64,000 nucleotides of DNA from Gemmataceae bacterium. Lineage in GTDB: Bacteria; Planctomycetota; Planctomycetia; Gemmatales; Gemmataceae. Below the pieces are notes generated by a model. It did no database searches and had not been told where the DNA came from. It saw only the letters and a list, made by a program, of their open reading frames with translations. The stretch lies in assembly GCA_901538445.1 (NCBI GenBank), contig LR594586.1:434001-498000 (forward strand), in the 5' to 3' direction. Made by a program: the position numbers and the translations under genes. Position 1 is the stretch's first letter. Each line of letters begins with the position of its first letter. Shown here in pieces: positions 24,709-33,179 of the stretch.

Positions 24709-25178
24709 CACGAGTAGGTGGGCTTCTTGGAGACGACGACTTCGAACGGGATCGACACCGGGTTGGTCTTCTCGAACTTGACCGCGTCCACCTTCTTGAT
24801 GAACCCCGTGAAGGTGAGGGTGAGCTTCACGGGGGTGCCCGGGGTCGTCTGGTCGTCCGGGGTGACCAGAACGAACGTGTAACCGCGGGTGCCGGCGAGC
24901 GCGACGAGGCGGTTGTAGTTGGCCTTCGTGTACTTCATCTCGGCCTGGACCGGTCCGGCCTTCTTCAGCCCGGTGGGCAGCTCGCGCTCCCACGGGTCGG
25001 GGGCCGGGGTCGGGGTCCCGCCGTCGTCCTGGTTCAGCTCGGTGGCGTCGAAGGTGCCGGCCTCAATGGCCGGCAGGTTGAACGTGACCAGGCCGCTGAA
25101 CGCGGTGGACGCGCCGCCGGCCGCGGCCCCCGTGCCCGCGTCGTCCACCTTCATCGTCGCCTGGAACCCGGTGATCAT
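24708..25178 (-). CDS. Major tail (tube) protein
   Basis: 156 residues directly before the G/GT pair. It is beta-rich (GASTAFSGLVTFNLPAIEAGTFDATEL ... VKLTLTFTGFIKKVDAVKFEKTNPVSIPFEVV), with the 'aim is an additive beta sandwich' pattern of siphovirus tube proteins and a usual length. A late box is 26 nt upstream, overlapping the stop codon of the preceding gene, which suits a highly expressed product. Exact family not determined. Confidence 0.78.
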   Translation of the reverse strand: MITGFQATMKVDDAGTGAAAGGASTAFSGLVTFNLPAIEAGTFDATELNQDDGGTPTPAPDPWERELPTGLKKAGPVQAEMKYTKANYNRLVALAGTRGYTFVLVTPDDQTTPGTPVKLTLTFTGFIKKVDAVKFEKTNPVSIPFEVVVSKKPTYS

Positions 25179-25204
25179 CGCTCGCTCTCGTGTGCCGTGT
25201 GTGG

Positions 25205-25212
25205 CTATCTAC
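25205..25212 (-). promoter_or_regulatory. Late promoter box GTAGATAG (tail unit)
   Basis: On the minus strand GGTAGATAGCC lies 26 nt before the major tail protein ATG and overlaps the stop of the gp10-like gene. Confidence 0.6.
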
Positions 25213-25667
25213 CGCTTCGCCCGCCGGGCCAGCTCCTGTTCGATCTCGCGGCCGACCTCCGCACCGACCTGGTCGAGGAACCGGGCCGCGGTCTCCGCGT
25301 GGGCCTTGCCGAGGAACGGCTGCGCCCGGGACCGCTTCGTGCCCCGCTCCACCAGGTGGGCGTACTTGGCCGGGATCGCCTTCTTCGGCTGTCCCTTCCG
25401 CTTCCCCTTCTTGAACTTGCCCTTCTGCCGCACGAACTTCGAACTCGGCCCGATCACGGCGACGAACTTGTCCGCGGGGTACACCTTGGTGCGGATCCGG
25501 ATGGCCTTCGCGAGGAAGCCGTACCGCTTGACCGCCTCGGCGTTGCTCACCACCGCGGCCTTCACCGGGCTGGCGGCGCGGTTGAGGCCGATCCGGAGCG
25601 CCTTCCGCAGGCCGCCGCCCTTCAGGCCGGCGGCCGGCGACAGGTCCAGCTCGTAGCGGGCGATCAT
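25209..25667 (-). CDS. HK97 gp10-like tail/head joining protein
   Basis: 152 residues from an ATG at 25667 overlapping the previous stop (ATGA). The region 'YAHLVERGTKRSRAQPFLGKAHAETAARFLDQVGAEVGREIEQEL' is the hallmark end of HK97-gp10-like proteins (a 'P-F-L' followed by a long helix). The middle is very basic (KGKFKKGKRKGQPKK). It belongs to the head-tail joining set. Confidence 0.8.
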   Translation of the reverse strand: MIARYELDLSPAAGLKGGGLRKALRIGLNRAASPVKAAVVSNAEAVKRYGFLAKAIRIRTKVYPADKFVAVIGPSSKFVRQKGKFKKGKRKGQPKKAIPAKYAHLVERGTKRSRAQPFLGKAHAETAARFLDQVGAEVGREIEQELARRAKR

Positions 25668-25975
25668 CGCTCGACCTCGCAGTACACCTCGTTGTCGAGC
25701 TTCACCGCCGTCAGCACGGTCCAGGTGTCGCCGCGGCCCTCGTCGCGGAGCTGGTCCCCCGGCGCGACGGCCGGGTAGTTGCGGAGCCGGACCACGCCGG
25801 CGACGACCTGGCGCTCGGACTCCTTGCGCGACTCGCGGCCGCCGGCGACGTCCTCGACCGCGCCCCACAGGTAGCCCTCGTGGGCGTACCCCTTCCCCTT
25901 CTGCCCGAAGCCGTCCGCCGGCTTCGTCTGGTGCTTGAGCCAGTTCAACCGGTCCGCGTAGCGTCCCGCTCGCAT
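25664..25975 (-). CDS. Head closure (stopper) protein
   Basis: 103 residues (MRAGRYADRLNWLKHQTKPADGFG...). The beta-barrel pattern with 'GYLWGAVEDVAGGRESRKESERQVVAGVVRLRNYPAV' and a final 'DTWTVLTAVKLDNEVYCEVE' follows the SPP1 gp16/HK97 head-closure family. It couples to both neighbours through overlaps (ATGA with the next gene, 1 bp with the previous). Confidence 0.78.
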   Translation of the reverse strand: MRAGRYADRLNWLKHQTKPADGFGQKGKGYAHEGYLWGAVEDVAGGRESRKESERQVVAGVVRLRNYPAVAPGDQLRDEGRGDTWTVLTAVKLDNEVYCEVER

Positions 25976-26472
25976 CAGCCGGCCCCTTCACGAAAGACGA
26001 CCTGCACCGACACGCCCTGGGGCAGCGTGCCGGTACCGGCCGCGACGGTGACGACGACCTCGAACACGTCGCCGGCGACGTAGGCCGCCGTGTTGATCGT
26101 GCCCGCGACCCGGGCGAAGGCCGCGGTGGCGCTCGTCAGGGAGATCGTGGACGTGAGGATGCTGGTCCCGTTCTTCCGCACGTCCACGGTCACTGTCGAG
26201 TTCCCGGTCGCGGCGACCACAGGGCCCGCCCCGACCGCCGCCACCGTCCCGGCAGCGCGGGCGACGTGGACGATCCGCCGCTCGGCGGTCGCGGCCGTGC
26301 CGTGGGCCTGCGCGAGCTGCGGGGCGTACTGGTGCTTCACCTTGGTCGCGTCGATCGGGTTCGCCGCGCCGATCTGCGGGTCGCCGAACGAACCAGGCGG
26401 TACCACCGGGATCTTCTCGAACGAGATCTGCCCGGCGAGGATCGTATCGGAGTAGTCGGTGTTCGTGGGCAC
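25975..26472 (-). CDS. Beta-rich virion protein (possible head decoration)
   Basis: 165 residues. The second half (STVTVDVRKNGTSILTSTISLTSATAAF ... YVAGDVFEVVVTVAAGTGTLPQGVSVQVVF) is a clean beta-sandwich of the sort found in phage decoration or fibre proteins. It lies between the connector and the head closure genes. No specific family is recognised. Confidence 0.6.
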   Translation of the reverse strand: MPTNTDYSDTILAGQISFEKIPVVPPGSFGDPQIGAANPIDATKVKHQYAPQLAQAHGTAATAERRIVHVARAAGTVAAVGAGPVVAATGNSTVTVDVRKNGTSILTSTISLTSATAAFARVAGTINTAAYVAGDVFEVVVTVAAGTGTLPQGVSVQVVFREGAG

Positions 26473-26499
26473 GTGGTCTCCGTTGGTCTCTGGTCCGCG

Positions 26500-27093
26500 T
26501 CACTGCCCGAGGTCGCCGGACAGCCCGAGCTTGTACCGACTCACCACCGTGGCCCACCCGCTCGGCAGCTCGCTGAGCGTTCCCTCGTGGAACGCCTCGC
26601 GGTGCTCGTAGAAGTGGCCCGCCAGGAGCATGAGCGCCGTCCGCACCCGGCGCGGGACGGCGGCCGGGGTCGCCCACCCGGCCGTGAACAGGACGTACCC
26701 GACCGGGCTCACCGGGATCCCGGCCGCGGTTGCCACCGCCGCCGGCGTGGCGGACAGGGCGACCCGGGCCGGGTGCGTGAGCAGGTCGGCCCGCCACGCG
26801 GACCCCGCGAGCGGCACGGGCGAGCCCGTCGCGTCGTACTGCCCGACCGCGGCGACCGCGGTGACCCCGGCCCGGCCGAGGACGATCGGGCCGCACGGCC
26901 ACCGGGAGAGGTCCTGGCGGTAGCCGGTGGCCAGCACGGGCCGGCCGGTGTCGTCCTCGAACTGCTCGGCCGCGGCCGCCAGGAACTCGTCGAGGTCGGC
27001 GTCCTCGGCCGGGCTGTTGAGCCTGAGCCGGTTCCGCAGCTCGGCCGCGGCGACCGGGGCCGCGGGCGGGGTGACGATGGTGACGCCGTACAT
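26500..27093 (-). CDS. Head-tail connector (gp6-like)
   Basis: 197 residues. 'AELRNRLRLNSPAEDADLDEFLAAAAEQFEDDTGRPVL' is the typical start of gp6-like connectors (VK.hLRi...DDalL..lI..A...iE..tgr.l), and 'VPRRVRTALMLLAGHFYEHREAF' is the typical C-terminal helix. It forms the ring below the portal. It follows the major capsid gene by 16 bp, the conserved order. Confidence 0.85.
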   Translation of the reverse strand: MYGVTIVTPPAAPVAAAELRNRLRLNSPAEDADLDEFLAAAAEQFEDDTGRPVLATGYRQDLSRWPCGPIVLGRAGVTAVAAVGQYDATGSPVPLAGSAWRADLLTHPARVALSATPAAVATAAGIPVSPVGYVLFTAGWATPAAVPRRVRTALMLLAGHFYEHREAFHEGTLSELPSGWATVVSRYKLGLSGDLGQ

Positions 27094-27109
27094 GCGCGCT
27101 CCGCGGGGT

Positions 27110-28456
27110 TCAGCTCGCCGGATTCGCCAGGGTCTTCACCGCGGCGGTGTTGATGAGCCGGCCGTCCGCGCGGGCGAACGCCAGGAACACGATCTTCCCG
27201 TCCAGGATCGCGACCTGGTCGAGGCGGTAGAACGTGACCTCCATCACGTCGCGCCAGAAGTACCGCGAGTAGTCGCCGTAGGCCGCGACCTTCGCGTTCA
27301 CCCCGGTGGCGAGCACGTCGTTGTTCAGGAAGATCGGGTCGCCGTCGATGGTGCCCGGCCCGCTCTGGAACGGGTCGGCGAAGTACCGGCTGTTGCCGTC
27401 CTTCAGCTTGCGGAGCTTCCCGAAGACGGTGTCGCTCATCATGAAGCCGCGCTTTTCGGCCGGGGCCTCGCGGTAGGCCGGGTCCACGCTGTACTTCAGG
27501 TCGAGGAAGTTGTCCCACGAGTAGGTGGGGGAGGCGTTGGTGCCGGCGATCACGACGCCCGACGCGGTCGCCTCGGTGATGATGCCCGTCGGCTCGGTGG
27601 TGCCGGCCCCGCGGGTCGCCGCCAGGTTGAACAGCCCGCCGATGCGCTCGCCGAGGATCATCGGGAGCAGCATGTTCATGCTGACCTGGTCGTCCTGCAG
27701 CGCCTCGATGCTGATCGGCACCTTGTCGGAGCTGGCCTTGAACGCCTTCAGCGTGACGCTGGCGAGGGTCGGGTCGTTGTTCGTGGTCGAGCCGCCCTCG
27801 GCGAGCCACCGGCCGCGGTTGGCGGTGTCGTCCACCTTCGGCACGGGCAGGTCCACGCCGGTCGTGGTGCGGATCCGGGTGACCAGGTTGAGCGCCCGGC
27901 CGCGGAACTGGAGGGCCTTGTCGTAGGCGGTCGTGAACTCCTTCCACTGCACCATGGCGCTGGTGCCGGTGGTCGTGGCGAGGTCGCGGCGGACCGGACC
28001 GCCGTTGGCGGTCGGGTCGCCGCTGTAGGCCCCGACGACGCCGTCGGCACTGAACCGGATGGTGATGGCGGCCGAGTTCACGTCCACGCCGGCGTTGCTG
28101 GCGTTGAGCACCTGCTCGTGCGTGACGCCGTGGCCGCGGAGCATCCAGGCCCGCACCGCCTCGGAGACGGAGGCCGGCTGCGCGCGGTCGAGGACCGACC
28201 CGGCCCGCGGCGGGGCGCTGCGCCGGGTGACCTCGTTGAGCTGTTCCTCGGCCCGCTCCAGGGCGCTCATCCGCTCCAGCGTCTCGATCTTCTTCCCGAG
28301 CTTGTCGAACTCGGCGAAGTTGGCGTCGACTTTTGCGTTCTCCTCCCCGGTGAGGTCGCGCTCGCCCTCGGGCCGGGCCTGGGCGCGGGACATGATCTCC
28401 TTGTTCGCCGCGAGGAGGGTGGCCCGGGTTTCCTTCAGGCGTTGCAGTTCGTTCAC
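27110..28456 (-). CDS. HK97-type major capsid protein
   Basis: 448 residues from a GTG at 28456. The first about 120 residues form a charged coiled coil (LQRLKETRATLLAANKEIM ... KLGKKIETLERM), the delta domain that acts as internal scaffold and is later cut off. The rest shows the HK97 fold pattern (GVDLPVPKVDDTANRGRWLAEGG, SIEALQDDQVSMNMLLPMILGERIGGLFNLAATRG). The protease gene just upstream in the operon matches. The start is 52 nt past a late box. Confidence 0.92.
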   Translation of the reverse strand: MNELQRLKETRATLLAANKEIMSRAQARPEGERDLTGEENAKVDANFAEFDKLGKKIETLERMSALERAEEQLNEVTRRSAPPRAGSVLDRAQPASVSEAVRAWMLRGHGVTHEQVLNASNAGVDVNSAAITIRFSADGVVGAYSGDPTANGGPVRRDLATTTGTSAMVQWKEFTTAYDKALQFRGRALNLVTRIRTTTGVDLPVPKVDDTANRGRWLAEGGSTTNNDPTLASVTLKAFKASSDKVPISIEALQDDQVSMNMLLPMILGERIGGLFNLAATRGAGTTEPTGIITEATASGVVIAGTNASPTYSWDNFLDLKYSVDPAYREAPAEKRGFMMSDTVFGKLRKLKDGNSRYFADPFQSGPGTIDGDPIFLNNDVLATGVNAKVAAYGDYSRYFWRDVMEVTFYRLDQVAILDGKIVFLAFARADGRLINTAAVKTLANPAS

Positions 28457-28508
28457 GGTGGACGGCCTCGGTGGCGGTGTGGGTCGCGGGTGTCGCGAAG
28501 GGTTCCCC

Positions 28509-28516
28509 GTATGTAG
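28509..28516 (-). promoter_or_regulatory. Late promoter box CTACATAC (capsid unit)
   Basis: On the minus strand GGCTACATACGGGG lies 52 nt before the capsid GTG, in the only sizeable gap between the protease and capsid genes. Confidence 0.65.
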
Positions 28517-28527
28517 CCGTCTGCCCG

Positions 28528-29079
28528 TCAGGATCGCTTCATCAGCTCGACCATCGCGACCCGGAGCGCGTGCCCGGTCGCCGGCGGCGCGGCCGCGGCC
28601 GACCGGTACTCCGCGGTCGAGGTCGGGTACGCCGGGTTCACCACCGGCCCCAGTTCGACCAGTTCGAGCGACAGCACCTCGCGGAGGTCTCGCGTCCACC
28701 GCTCGCCGCCGTCGCGGTGGGGGAAGGCGAAGAACGAGCTGCCGCGCAGGTCGCCGCGGGTGAGCAGCTCCCGCACGTCGGCCGCGCTCTCCGGCAGCTC
28801 GACCTCGTACCGCAGGCCCTCGGGCGAGTCGGTCAACCGGAGCGTGCCCGAGGCCGTGCGGCCGAGGAGCCGGTTCACGTCGTGGTTGAACGTCGAAATC
28901 ACGTCCCGCCCGGCGGCGAGGGTGCGGCGGAAGGCACCGGGCCGGATCACTTCGGTGAAGCGCTTCCCCCGCTCGAAGATCTGGGCCGGCGAGTTGTACG
29001 TGATCAGACCGCGGAGCAGCTTGCCCGCGCGGGTGATCTCACCCGGCAGCGCGCGCCGGATCGGTTCCAGGGGGTCCAT
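28528..29079 (-). CDS. Prohead protease (peptidase S78)
   Basis: 183 residues from an ATG at 29079, overlapping the portal gene end by 41 bp. His66 (FNHDVNRLLGR) and Ser115 (LRGSSFFAF) occupy the catalytic positions of the HK97 prohead protease family; the start 'RGLITYNSPAQIF' and 'LVELGPVVNPAYPTST' are also typical. It would cut the capsid delta domain during maturation. Confidence 0.92.
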   Translation of the reverse strand: MDPLEPIRRALPGEITRAGKLLRGLITYNSPAQIFERGKRFTEVIRPGAFRRTLAAGRDVISTFNHDVNRLLGRTASGTLRLTDSPEGLRYEVELPESAADVRELLTRGDLRGSSFFAFPHRDGGERWTRDLREVLSLELVELGPVVNPAYPTSTAEYRSAAAAPPATGHALRVAMVELMKRS

Positions 29080-30331
29080 CGTTCGGGGCCTCGGGTGTGG
29101 TGGTTGGCTTCGCCGGCGACGCCGCGGGGGCCGAGTTGAGCGGGCGCAACAGCACGTCGCCACCCGGCTCGGGCGGCAGGTCCTCACGCGCCCGCGCCTC
29201 GTTGGGCTTCATCCACCCGCCCGTGATCGCCGCGTTCCACGCCGCGAAGCGGGTCTGCGTGTCCGCGATCAACAGTCGGTCGGTGATGTGGCGGCAGTGC
29301 CGGCCGGGGCCGAGCAGCTTCAGGTCGATCTCGGCGTCGCGCTTCGCGATCCACGGGCCGAGGGTCGTGGTGACGTGGTCCCGGTTGAGCTGTTCCAGGT
29401 TCGACCAGGTCGCCCGGCCGAGCTTGTGCAGCTTCACGGGGCTGATGTTGAAGAACCGCGCCACCTCATCGACCAGCCACTCGCACAGCTCGGCGAGTTG
29501 CAACTGGTCGTTGTGGGCGAGGGTGAACGGGTTCCACTTGGTGCCCTCTTCCAGGATCATCGGCGTGCCGATGCCGGCGGCCCCGCCGTAGAGCGCCCGC
29601 CAACTGTTCCGCATGTTGTTAGCGGCGGGCTCGGACAGGACGCCGGTGTGCTCGATCACCCCGGACGGGTTGAGGCCGTTCTTGAAGCGGGCCGTGCCGT
29701 ACCGCTGCGCTGAGATCGCCATCCCGAACGTCATCCGGGCGGTGTTGAGGAGCTGGTAGCCGACGGACCCGTCCGGCGTGAAGCCGGGGAGGAACAGCAC
29801 GTCGGCGGCGTCGAGCTTGACGTAGCGGCCGCTCGGCACCGGCGCGCTGTACTCCGGGGCCTCGAACGTGAGCCGGCCGTAGCCGTCCCGGTCGATCCGC
29901 ACCTGGTGGGATTCGAGCGGCCACAGCTCGCGCGGCCGCCCCGCCCCGTCGCGGGCGATCTCCGCGACGGCGAACCCCCAAATGTTGGCGTTGTGCTGGA
30001 ACTGCGACCAGAACACCGGCCCCGTCATCTCCGGGTTCGGCCGGGCCAGCAGTTGGGTGACCGGGTCGTCGTAGAGCGGCTTCGCGCCCTCCTCCAGCCG
30101 GTGCCCGCCGTAGACGCACATCGGCGACGACGCGAGGTCCTCGGCGATGACCCGGTCCGCGCAGAAGACGGCCGAGATCCCCATCGCCTCGGCCGCGGAG
30201 GTGGGGCCGGTCTCCCCACCCACGCGGGCGGGGACCAGGCCGAGCTGGGCGAGCTGGTCGTAGGTGATGTCCCGCTGGACCGGGGCACCGCGGAACCAGG
30301 ACAGCGGGTTGATGCGGGTGAGCCACTTCAT
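29039..30331 (-). CDS. Portal protein (HK97 family)
   Basis: 430 residues from ATG 30331. Recognisable portal blocks are 'ISAVFCADRVIAEDLASSPMCVY', 'DPVTQLLARPNPEMTGPVFWSQFQHNANIWGFAVAEI', 'WPLESHQVRIDRD', 'GVIEHTG' and 'WNPFTLAHNDQLQLAELCEWLVDEVARFFNISPVKLH'. The Pro/Ala-rich C-terminal tail is disordered. It forms the DNA gate. A late box lies 4 nt before the ATG. Confidence 0.93.
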   Translation of the reverse strand: MKWLTRINPLSWFRGAPVQRDITYDQLAQLGLVPARVGGETGPTSAAEAMGISAVFCADRVIAEDLASSPMCVYGGHRLEEGAKPLYDDPVTQLLARPNPEMTGPVFWSQFQHNANIWGFAVAEIARDGAGRPRELWPLESHQVRIDRDGYGRLTFEAPEYSAPVPSGRYVKLDAADVLFLPGFTPDGSVGYQLLNTARMTFGMAISAQRYGTARFKNGLNPSGVIEHTGVLSEPAANNMRNSWRALYGGAAGIGTPMILEEGTKWNPFTLAHNDQLQLAELCEWLVDEVARFFNISPVKLHKLGRATWSNLEQLNRDHVTTTLGPWIAKRDAEIDLKLLGPGRHCRHITDRLLIADTQTRFAAWNAAITGGWMKPNEARAREDLPPEPGGDVLLRPLNSAPAASPAKPTTTPEAPNDGPPGTDPARAAG

Positions 30332-30335
30332 GCGA

Positions 30336-30343
30336 CTATGTAG
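30336..30343 (-). promoter_or_regulatory. Late promoter box CTACATAG (portal unit)
   Basis: On the minus strand GGCTACATAGTCGC is followed at once by the portal ATG, 4 nt past the box and within the 16-bp gap after the TerL stop. Confidence 0.65.
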
Positions 30344-30347
30344 CCGC

Positions 30348-31982
30348 TCACAGCGTGCGGAACCCGCGGGCCTCGTACACCGACGGCTTGGGGGGCGGGG
30401 CCGCGGCCGCGGCGTCGGCGAGGGCGAACGGCATGAGCAGCGCGACCGCACCGTCGATGTGGTCCACGCTCCGGGCCTTGAGCGGCCGCACGTTCTGGTA
30501 CCGGTCCTCGTCCAGCCGCACCGAGTTCAGGCACCAGCGCAGCCAGGCGTTCCCGTCGTGCGTCACCCGGCGCTCGGTGACGGCGGTCTCCAGCTCGCGG
30601 GTGGGGCCGTTGAACCACCGGTGCGTCTGGGGCTGGCGGAAGATCTTGTCGGCCCCGAGCACGCCGTCGAGGTCCTGGCCGATGACCCAGGCCCCGTTCG
30701 GGTCCATGATGAACGCCTTCACCTGGTGCGCGGCGATGATGGCGTCGATCGTCTTCAGCACGGCCGTCTTGTCGATCACCTCCCCCGGGGTCATGACCAT
30801 CGCCCCGTCCGCGATGTACTGCTGGTACCGCGGCAGGTTGGTCCGCTCGCGGTCCCGCACCCCGGCCTCTGCGACCCAGGCCCACGAGCGGACGTAGAAC
30901 CGGCGGTTCGGCCGGACCCACACGGCCGAGAGCGACGTCGGGTCGATGCGCTGGGAGGCGTCGAACCCGAGGTAGCACGGGAGCGTCCGCAGCTCGGCCT
31001 CGGGCAGCACGCCCTTGCAGGCGTCCCACCGGCTCACCTCGATCCAGGTGTTCTCACTGGCCTTGCGGAAGATGTTGAGCCGGTAGCGCTCGAAGTTGAG
31101 CCGGTCGATCGTCTTCTTCTTCGCGCTCTCCCAGTCGAGCCGGAACTTCTCCGTGGTGTACCCGTCGTACAGGTCGAGCGACGGGTTCGCCTTCCGCCAG
31201 GTCGCCGGGTCGTCGAGGTCGTCCTTCTCCGGGTCGGCCTCGTACACCTCGGCGTAGAGCGTGGGGTCGGTGTCGGTGCCCGCCACGATCGCCCGGCCGC
31301 GCTCGACCAGCGAGTAGTACCAGTGGGTGACGTCGTCGCCGGCGGTGCTGATCACGAACAGGAACCCGTCGGCCCGCCCGATCATGGCGTATTCGAGGGT
31401 CTGGTAGAGCTTCGCCGAGGCGTGCGCGTGGGCCTCGTCCACGATCGCCATTGAGGCGTTCGCGCCTTCGGCGTTCGGCGCATCGGAGCTGAGGGACTCG
31501 TACAGCCCGCCGCCGGGCCGGCGGTCCTGGATCCGCTTCTTTGACTCCGTGGCCTTGGTGACTTTCTGCAACTTCGGGTGCTTGCGGAAGCACTCGGCGA
31601 GGTGCTGATACACCTGCTCGGCGTTCTGCTTCGTGGTCGAGGCCGACACCACCCACGGCGTCCTCACGAGCCCCCCGAGCAGCTCGTAGGCGGCAACCAC
31701 GGCCGTGAGCAGCGTCTTGCCGTTCTTCTTCGGGACGTGGAGGAGCGCCTTCCGCCACCGCCGCGAGCCGTCCGGCGAACGCCACCCGTAGAGGGCCATG
31801 AGCGTGCGCTTCTGCCACTCGAACAGGCGGAAGTCACCGACGGTGAACTTGGGTGCGAGGTACGTTTCGGCGAACGCGATGACGCGATCGGCCGCGGCCT
31901 GGTCCCAGTAGTAGCCGGCGGCGATCGCCTTGCGGTCCGCCTCGGTGCGGACCGCCCAGGCCGGGGGTGCGGTGCGGTTCAT
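30348..31982 (-). CDS. terL: Terminase large subunit
   Basis: 544 residues from ATG 31982. Walker A is VPKKNGKT (83-90) and Walker B is MAIVDEAHAH (about 178-187); the C-terminal nuclease part includes 'LGFDASQRIDPTSLSAVW' and 'VKAFIMDPNGAW' with its metal-binding acids. This is the Terminase_1 type that goes with HK97-like heads. It packages DNA together with the small subunit. A late box overlaps the end of the HNH gene, 4 nt before this start. Confidence 0.95.
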   Translation of the reverse strand: MNRTAPPAWAVRTEADRKAIAAGYYWDQAAADRVIAFAETYLAPKFTVGDFRLFEWQKRTLMALYGWRSPDGSRRWRKALLHVPKKNGKTLLTAVVAAYELLGGLVRTPWVVSASTTKQNAEQVYQHLAECFRKHPKLQKVTKATESKKRIQDRRPGGGLYESLSSDAPNAEGANASMAIVDEAHAHASAKLYQTLEYAMIGRADGFLFVISTAGDDVTHWYYSLVERGRAIVAGTDTDPTLYAEVYEADPEKDDLDDPATWRKANPSLDLYDGYTTEKFRLDWESAKKKTIDRLNFERYRLNIFRKASENTWIEVSRWDACKGVLPEAELRTLPCYLGFDASQRIDPTSLSAVWVRPNRRFYVRSWAWVAEAGVRDRERTNLPRYQQYIADGAMVMTPGEVIDKTAVLKTIDAIIAAHQVKAFIMDPNGAWVIGQDLDGVLGADKIFRQPQTHRWFNGPTRELETAVTERRVTHDGNAWLRWCLNSVRLDEDRYQNVRPLKARSVDHIDGAVALLMPFALADAAAAAPPPKPSVYEARGFRTL

Positions 31983-31986
31983 CGGC

Positions 31987-31994
31987 CTATCTAC
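31987..31994 (-). promoter_or_regulatory. Late promoter box GTAGATAG (terL)
   Basis: On the minus strand GGTAGATAGGCCG lies 4 nt before the terL ATG and contains the TAG stop of the HNH gene. Confidence 0.6.
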
Positions 31995-32251
31995 CGGCCG
32001 TGCTCGGCCCGGTGGCACCGCTCGCACAGCAGCTCGACGTTCGCGTCTGCGCGGTTGTGCGGGTCGCGGTCGATGTGGTGCAGGTGCGCCGACCAGTCGG
32101 CCTCGCACCGCTGGCAGAGCGGGTGCCGCTTCAGCAGCCGGGCGCGCTGCTGGCGGTGGGCGTGGCCGTAGCCGCGGGCCGTGGTCGAGGCCCGCGGGGC
32201 GCTCGCGACCACGGCCGGCTTCAGGTTCGGGATCTGCGGCGCTTTCGGCAT
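31991..32251 (-). CDS. HNH endonuclease
   Basis: 86 residues from ATG 32251. 'RHPLCQRCEADWSAHLHHIDRDPHNRADANVELLCERCHRAEH' contains two CxxC pairs and the HH of the HNH-McrA motif. A short HNH next to terminase is common in HK97-type phages and is needed for cos cleavage or packaging in several of them. The N-terminus is basic. Confidence 0.88.
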   Translation of the reverse strand: MPKAPQIPNLKPAVVASAPRASTTARGYGHAHRQQRARLLKRHPLCQRCEADWSAHLHHIDRDPHNRADANVELLCERCHRAEHGR

Positions 32252-32475
32252 CAGAAGGGCAGCAGCGGGGCCAGCTCGGGGATGTACGCACGCACCAGGG
32301 CACCGACGGCCGAGCTGACCGCCACGGCGACGACGTGGACCCAGGCCGGCTGACCCGCCATCCACAACTTGTACTGCTCGAACAGGGACAGCGACCGCAC
32401 CGGCGGCATCGGGTCCGGGATCTCGATGTCCGTGACGGTGACGTCCGAGGCGACGTTGAGGGTGTGCTCGTTCAT
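32251..32475 (-). CDS. Small single-pass membrane protein
   Basis: 74 residues from ATG 32475. The N-terminal 45 residues are soluble (MNEHTLNVASDVTVTDIEI...), followed by one hydrophobic helix (VHVVAVAVSSAVGALVRAYI, about 46-65). It overlaps the TerS gene by 4 bp and the HNH gene by 1 bp. A holin or anti-holin role is possible but not supported by family resemblance. Confidence 0.55.
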   Translation of the reverse strand: MNEHTLNVASDVTVTDIEIPDPMPPVRSLSLFEQYKLWMAGQPAWVHVVAVAVSSAVGALVRAYIPELAPLLPF

Positions 32476-32798
32476 AGGCCGAATGCGTCTTTCTTGTCGG
32501 CGGGTTCGGTGTCCATCTTGGCGGCCCGCCGCGCCTGCGGGAGCAACCCGAACTGCTTGGCGAAGGCGTGGTACTGCTTCAGCAGCCGATCCAACTTGAT
32601 CGGGGTGCGGAAGTCGTCGGGGTCGTTCGGGAGCGCCTGCAGCTCCTGGATCTTGCCCCAGATCACGCACAGGATCGCGAAGCTCTCAACGTCGGAACGG
32701 GTCAGCACGCCGGCCCGCTTCAGCCGGCGGTAGTGCTTGTCCCAGAAGCCGCGCGCGTCGGGTGCGAGCTTCGCCGGCGGTTCGGGTGCGGGCTTCAT
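32472..32798 (-). CDS. Terminase small subunit (P27-like)
   Basis: 108 residues from ATG 32798 (a GTG one codon earlier at 32801 is possible; the ATG gives the same box-to-start distance as its sister genes). 'LAPDARGFWDKHYRRLKRAGVLTRSDVESFAILCVIWGKIQEL' is the phage P27-type TerS pattern: a helix-turn-helix plus an oligomerising helix. It recognises the packaging start site together with TerL. Confidence 0.88.
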   Translation of the reverse strand: MKPAPEPPAKLAPDARGFWDKHYRRLKRAGVLTRSDVESFAILCVIWGKIQELQALPNDPDDFRTPIKLDRLLKQYHAFAKQFGLLPQARRAAKMDTEPADKKDAFGL

Positions 32799-32803
32799 CA
32801 CCC

Positions 32804-32811
32804 GTATGTAG
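32804..32811 (-). promoter_or_regulatory. Late promoter box CTACATAC (terS)
   Basis: On the minus strand GGCTACATACGGGTG precedes the terS ATG, with 5 nt between box and ATG. Confidence 0.65.
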
Positions 32812-32846
32812 CCGCGGGGCTATGATGCACGCACAAGGGGGATCCC

Positions 32847-33032
32847 ATGTTCCGAGTGCTCAACTACACGCCGGCGGCCGAGACGCTCTTCAAAGTCGGG
32901 TTCGTGGTCGTGAGCGACGGCCGCTGGACGATCGACGTCTACTCGGCCCGCCCCGAGTTGCCGGAAGATCGCGAGGGTACGTTGAAGCTCGCCCAGGCGA
33001 TCGCCGACCAGCTCAACTCCAAAATCAATTGA
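32847..33032 (+). CDS. Small phage protein, opposite strand, unknown
   Basis: 61 residues (MFRVLNYTPAAETLFKVGFVV...), with a good ribosome-binding site (AAGGGGGATCCC) just before the ATG. It shows strands followed by a helix (GTLKLAQAIADQLNSKIN). It is the only rightward gene among the late genes apart from the one at 33679. No family is recognised. Confidence 0.55.
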   Translation: MFRVLNYTPAAETLFKVGFVVVSDGRWTIDVYSARPELPEDREGTLKLAQAIADQLNSKIN

Positions 33033-33179
33033 TTGGTCCGGCGGCGCGTGCGCGGGAGGCAGTGGGGTCACGGGCCGGAGACGCCCAAAGTCTTTGGCCC
33101 CCCTACCCCTGGGGCTTTTCTCCGGGCGAATTTTGATCGAGGTCGATTTTCTGTTACCGGTTTCGCCGGCGACGTGCGA

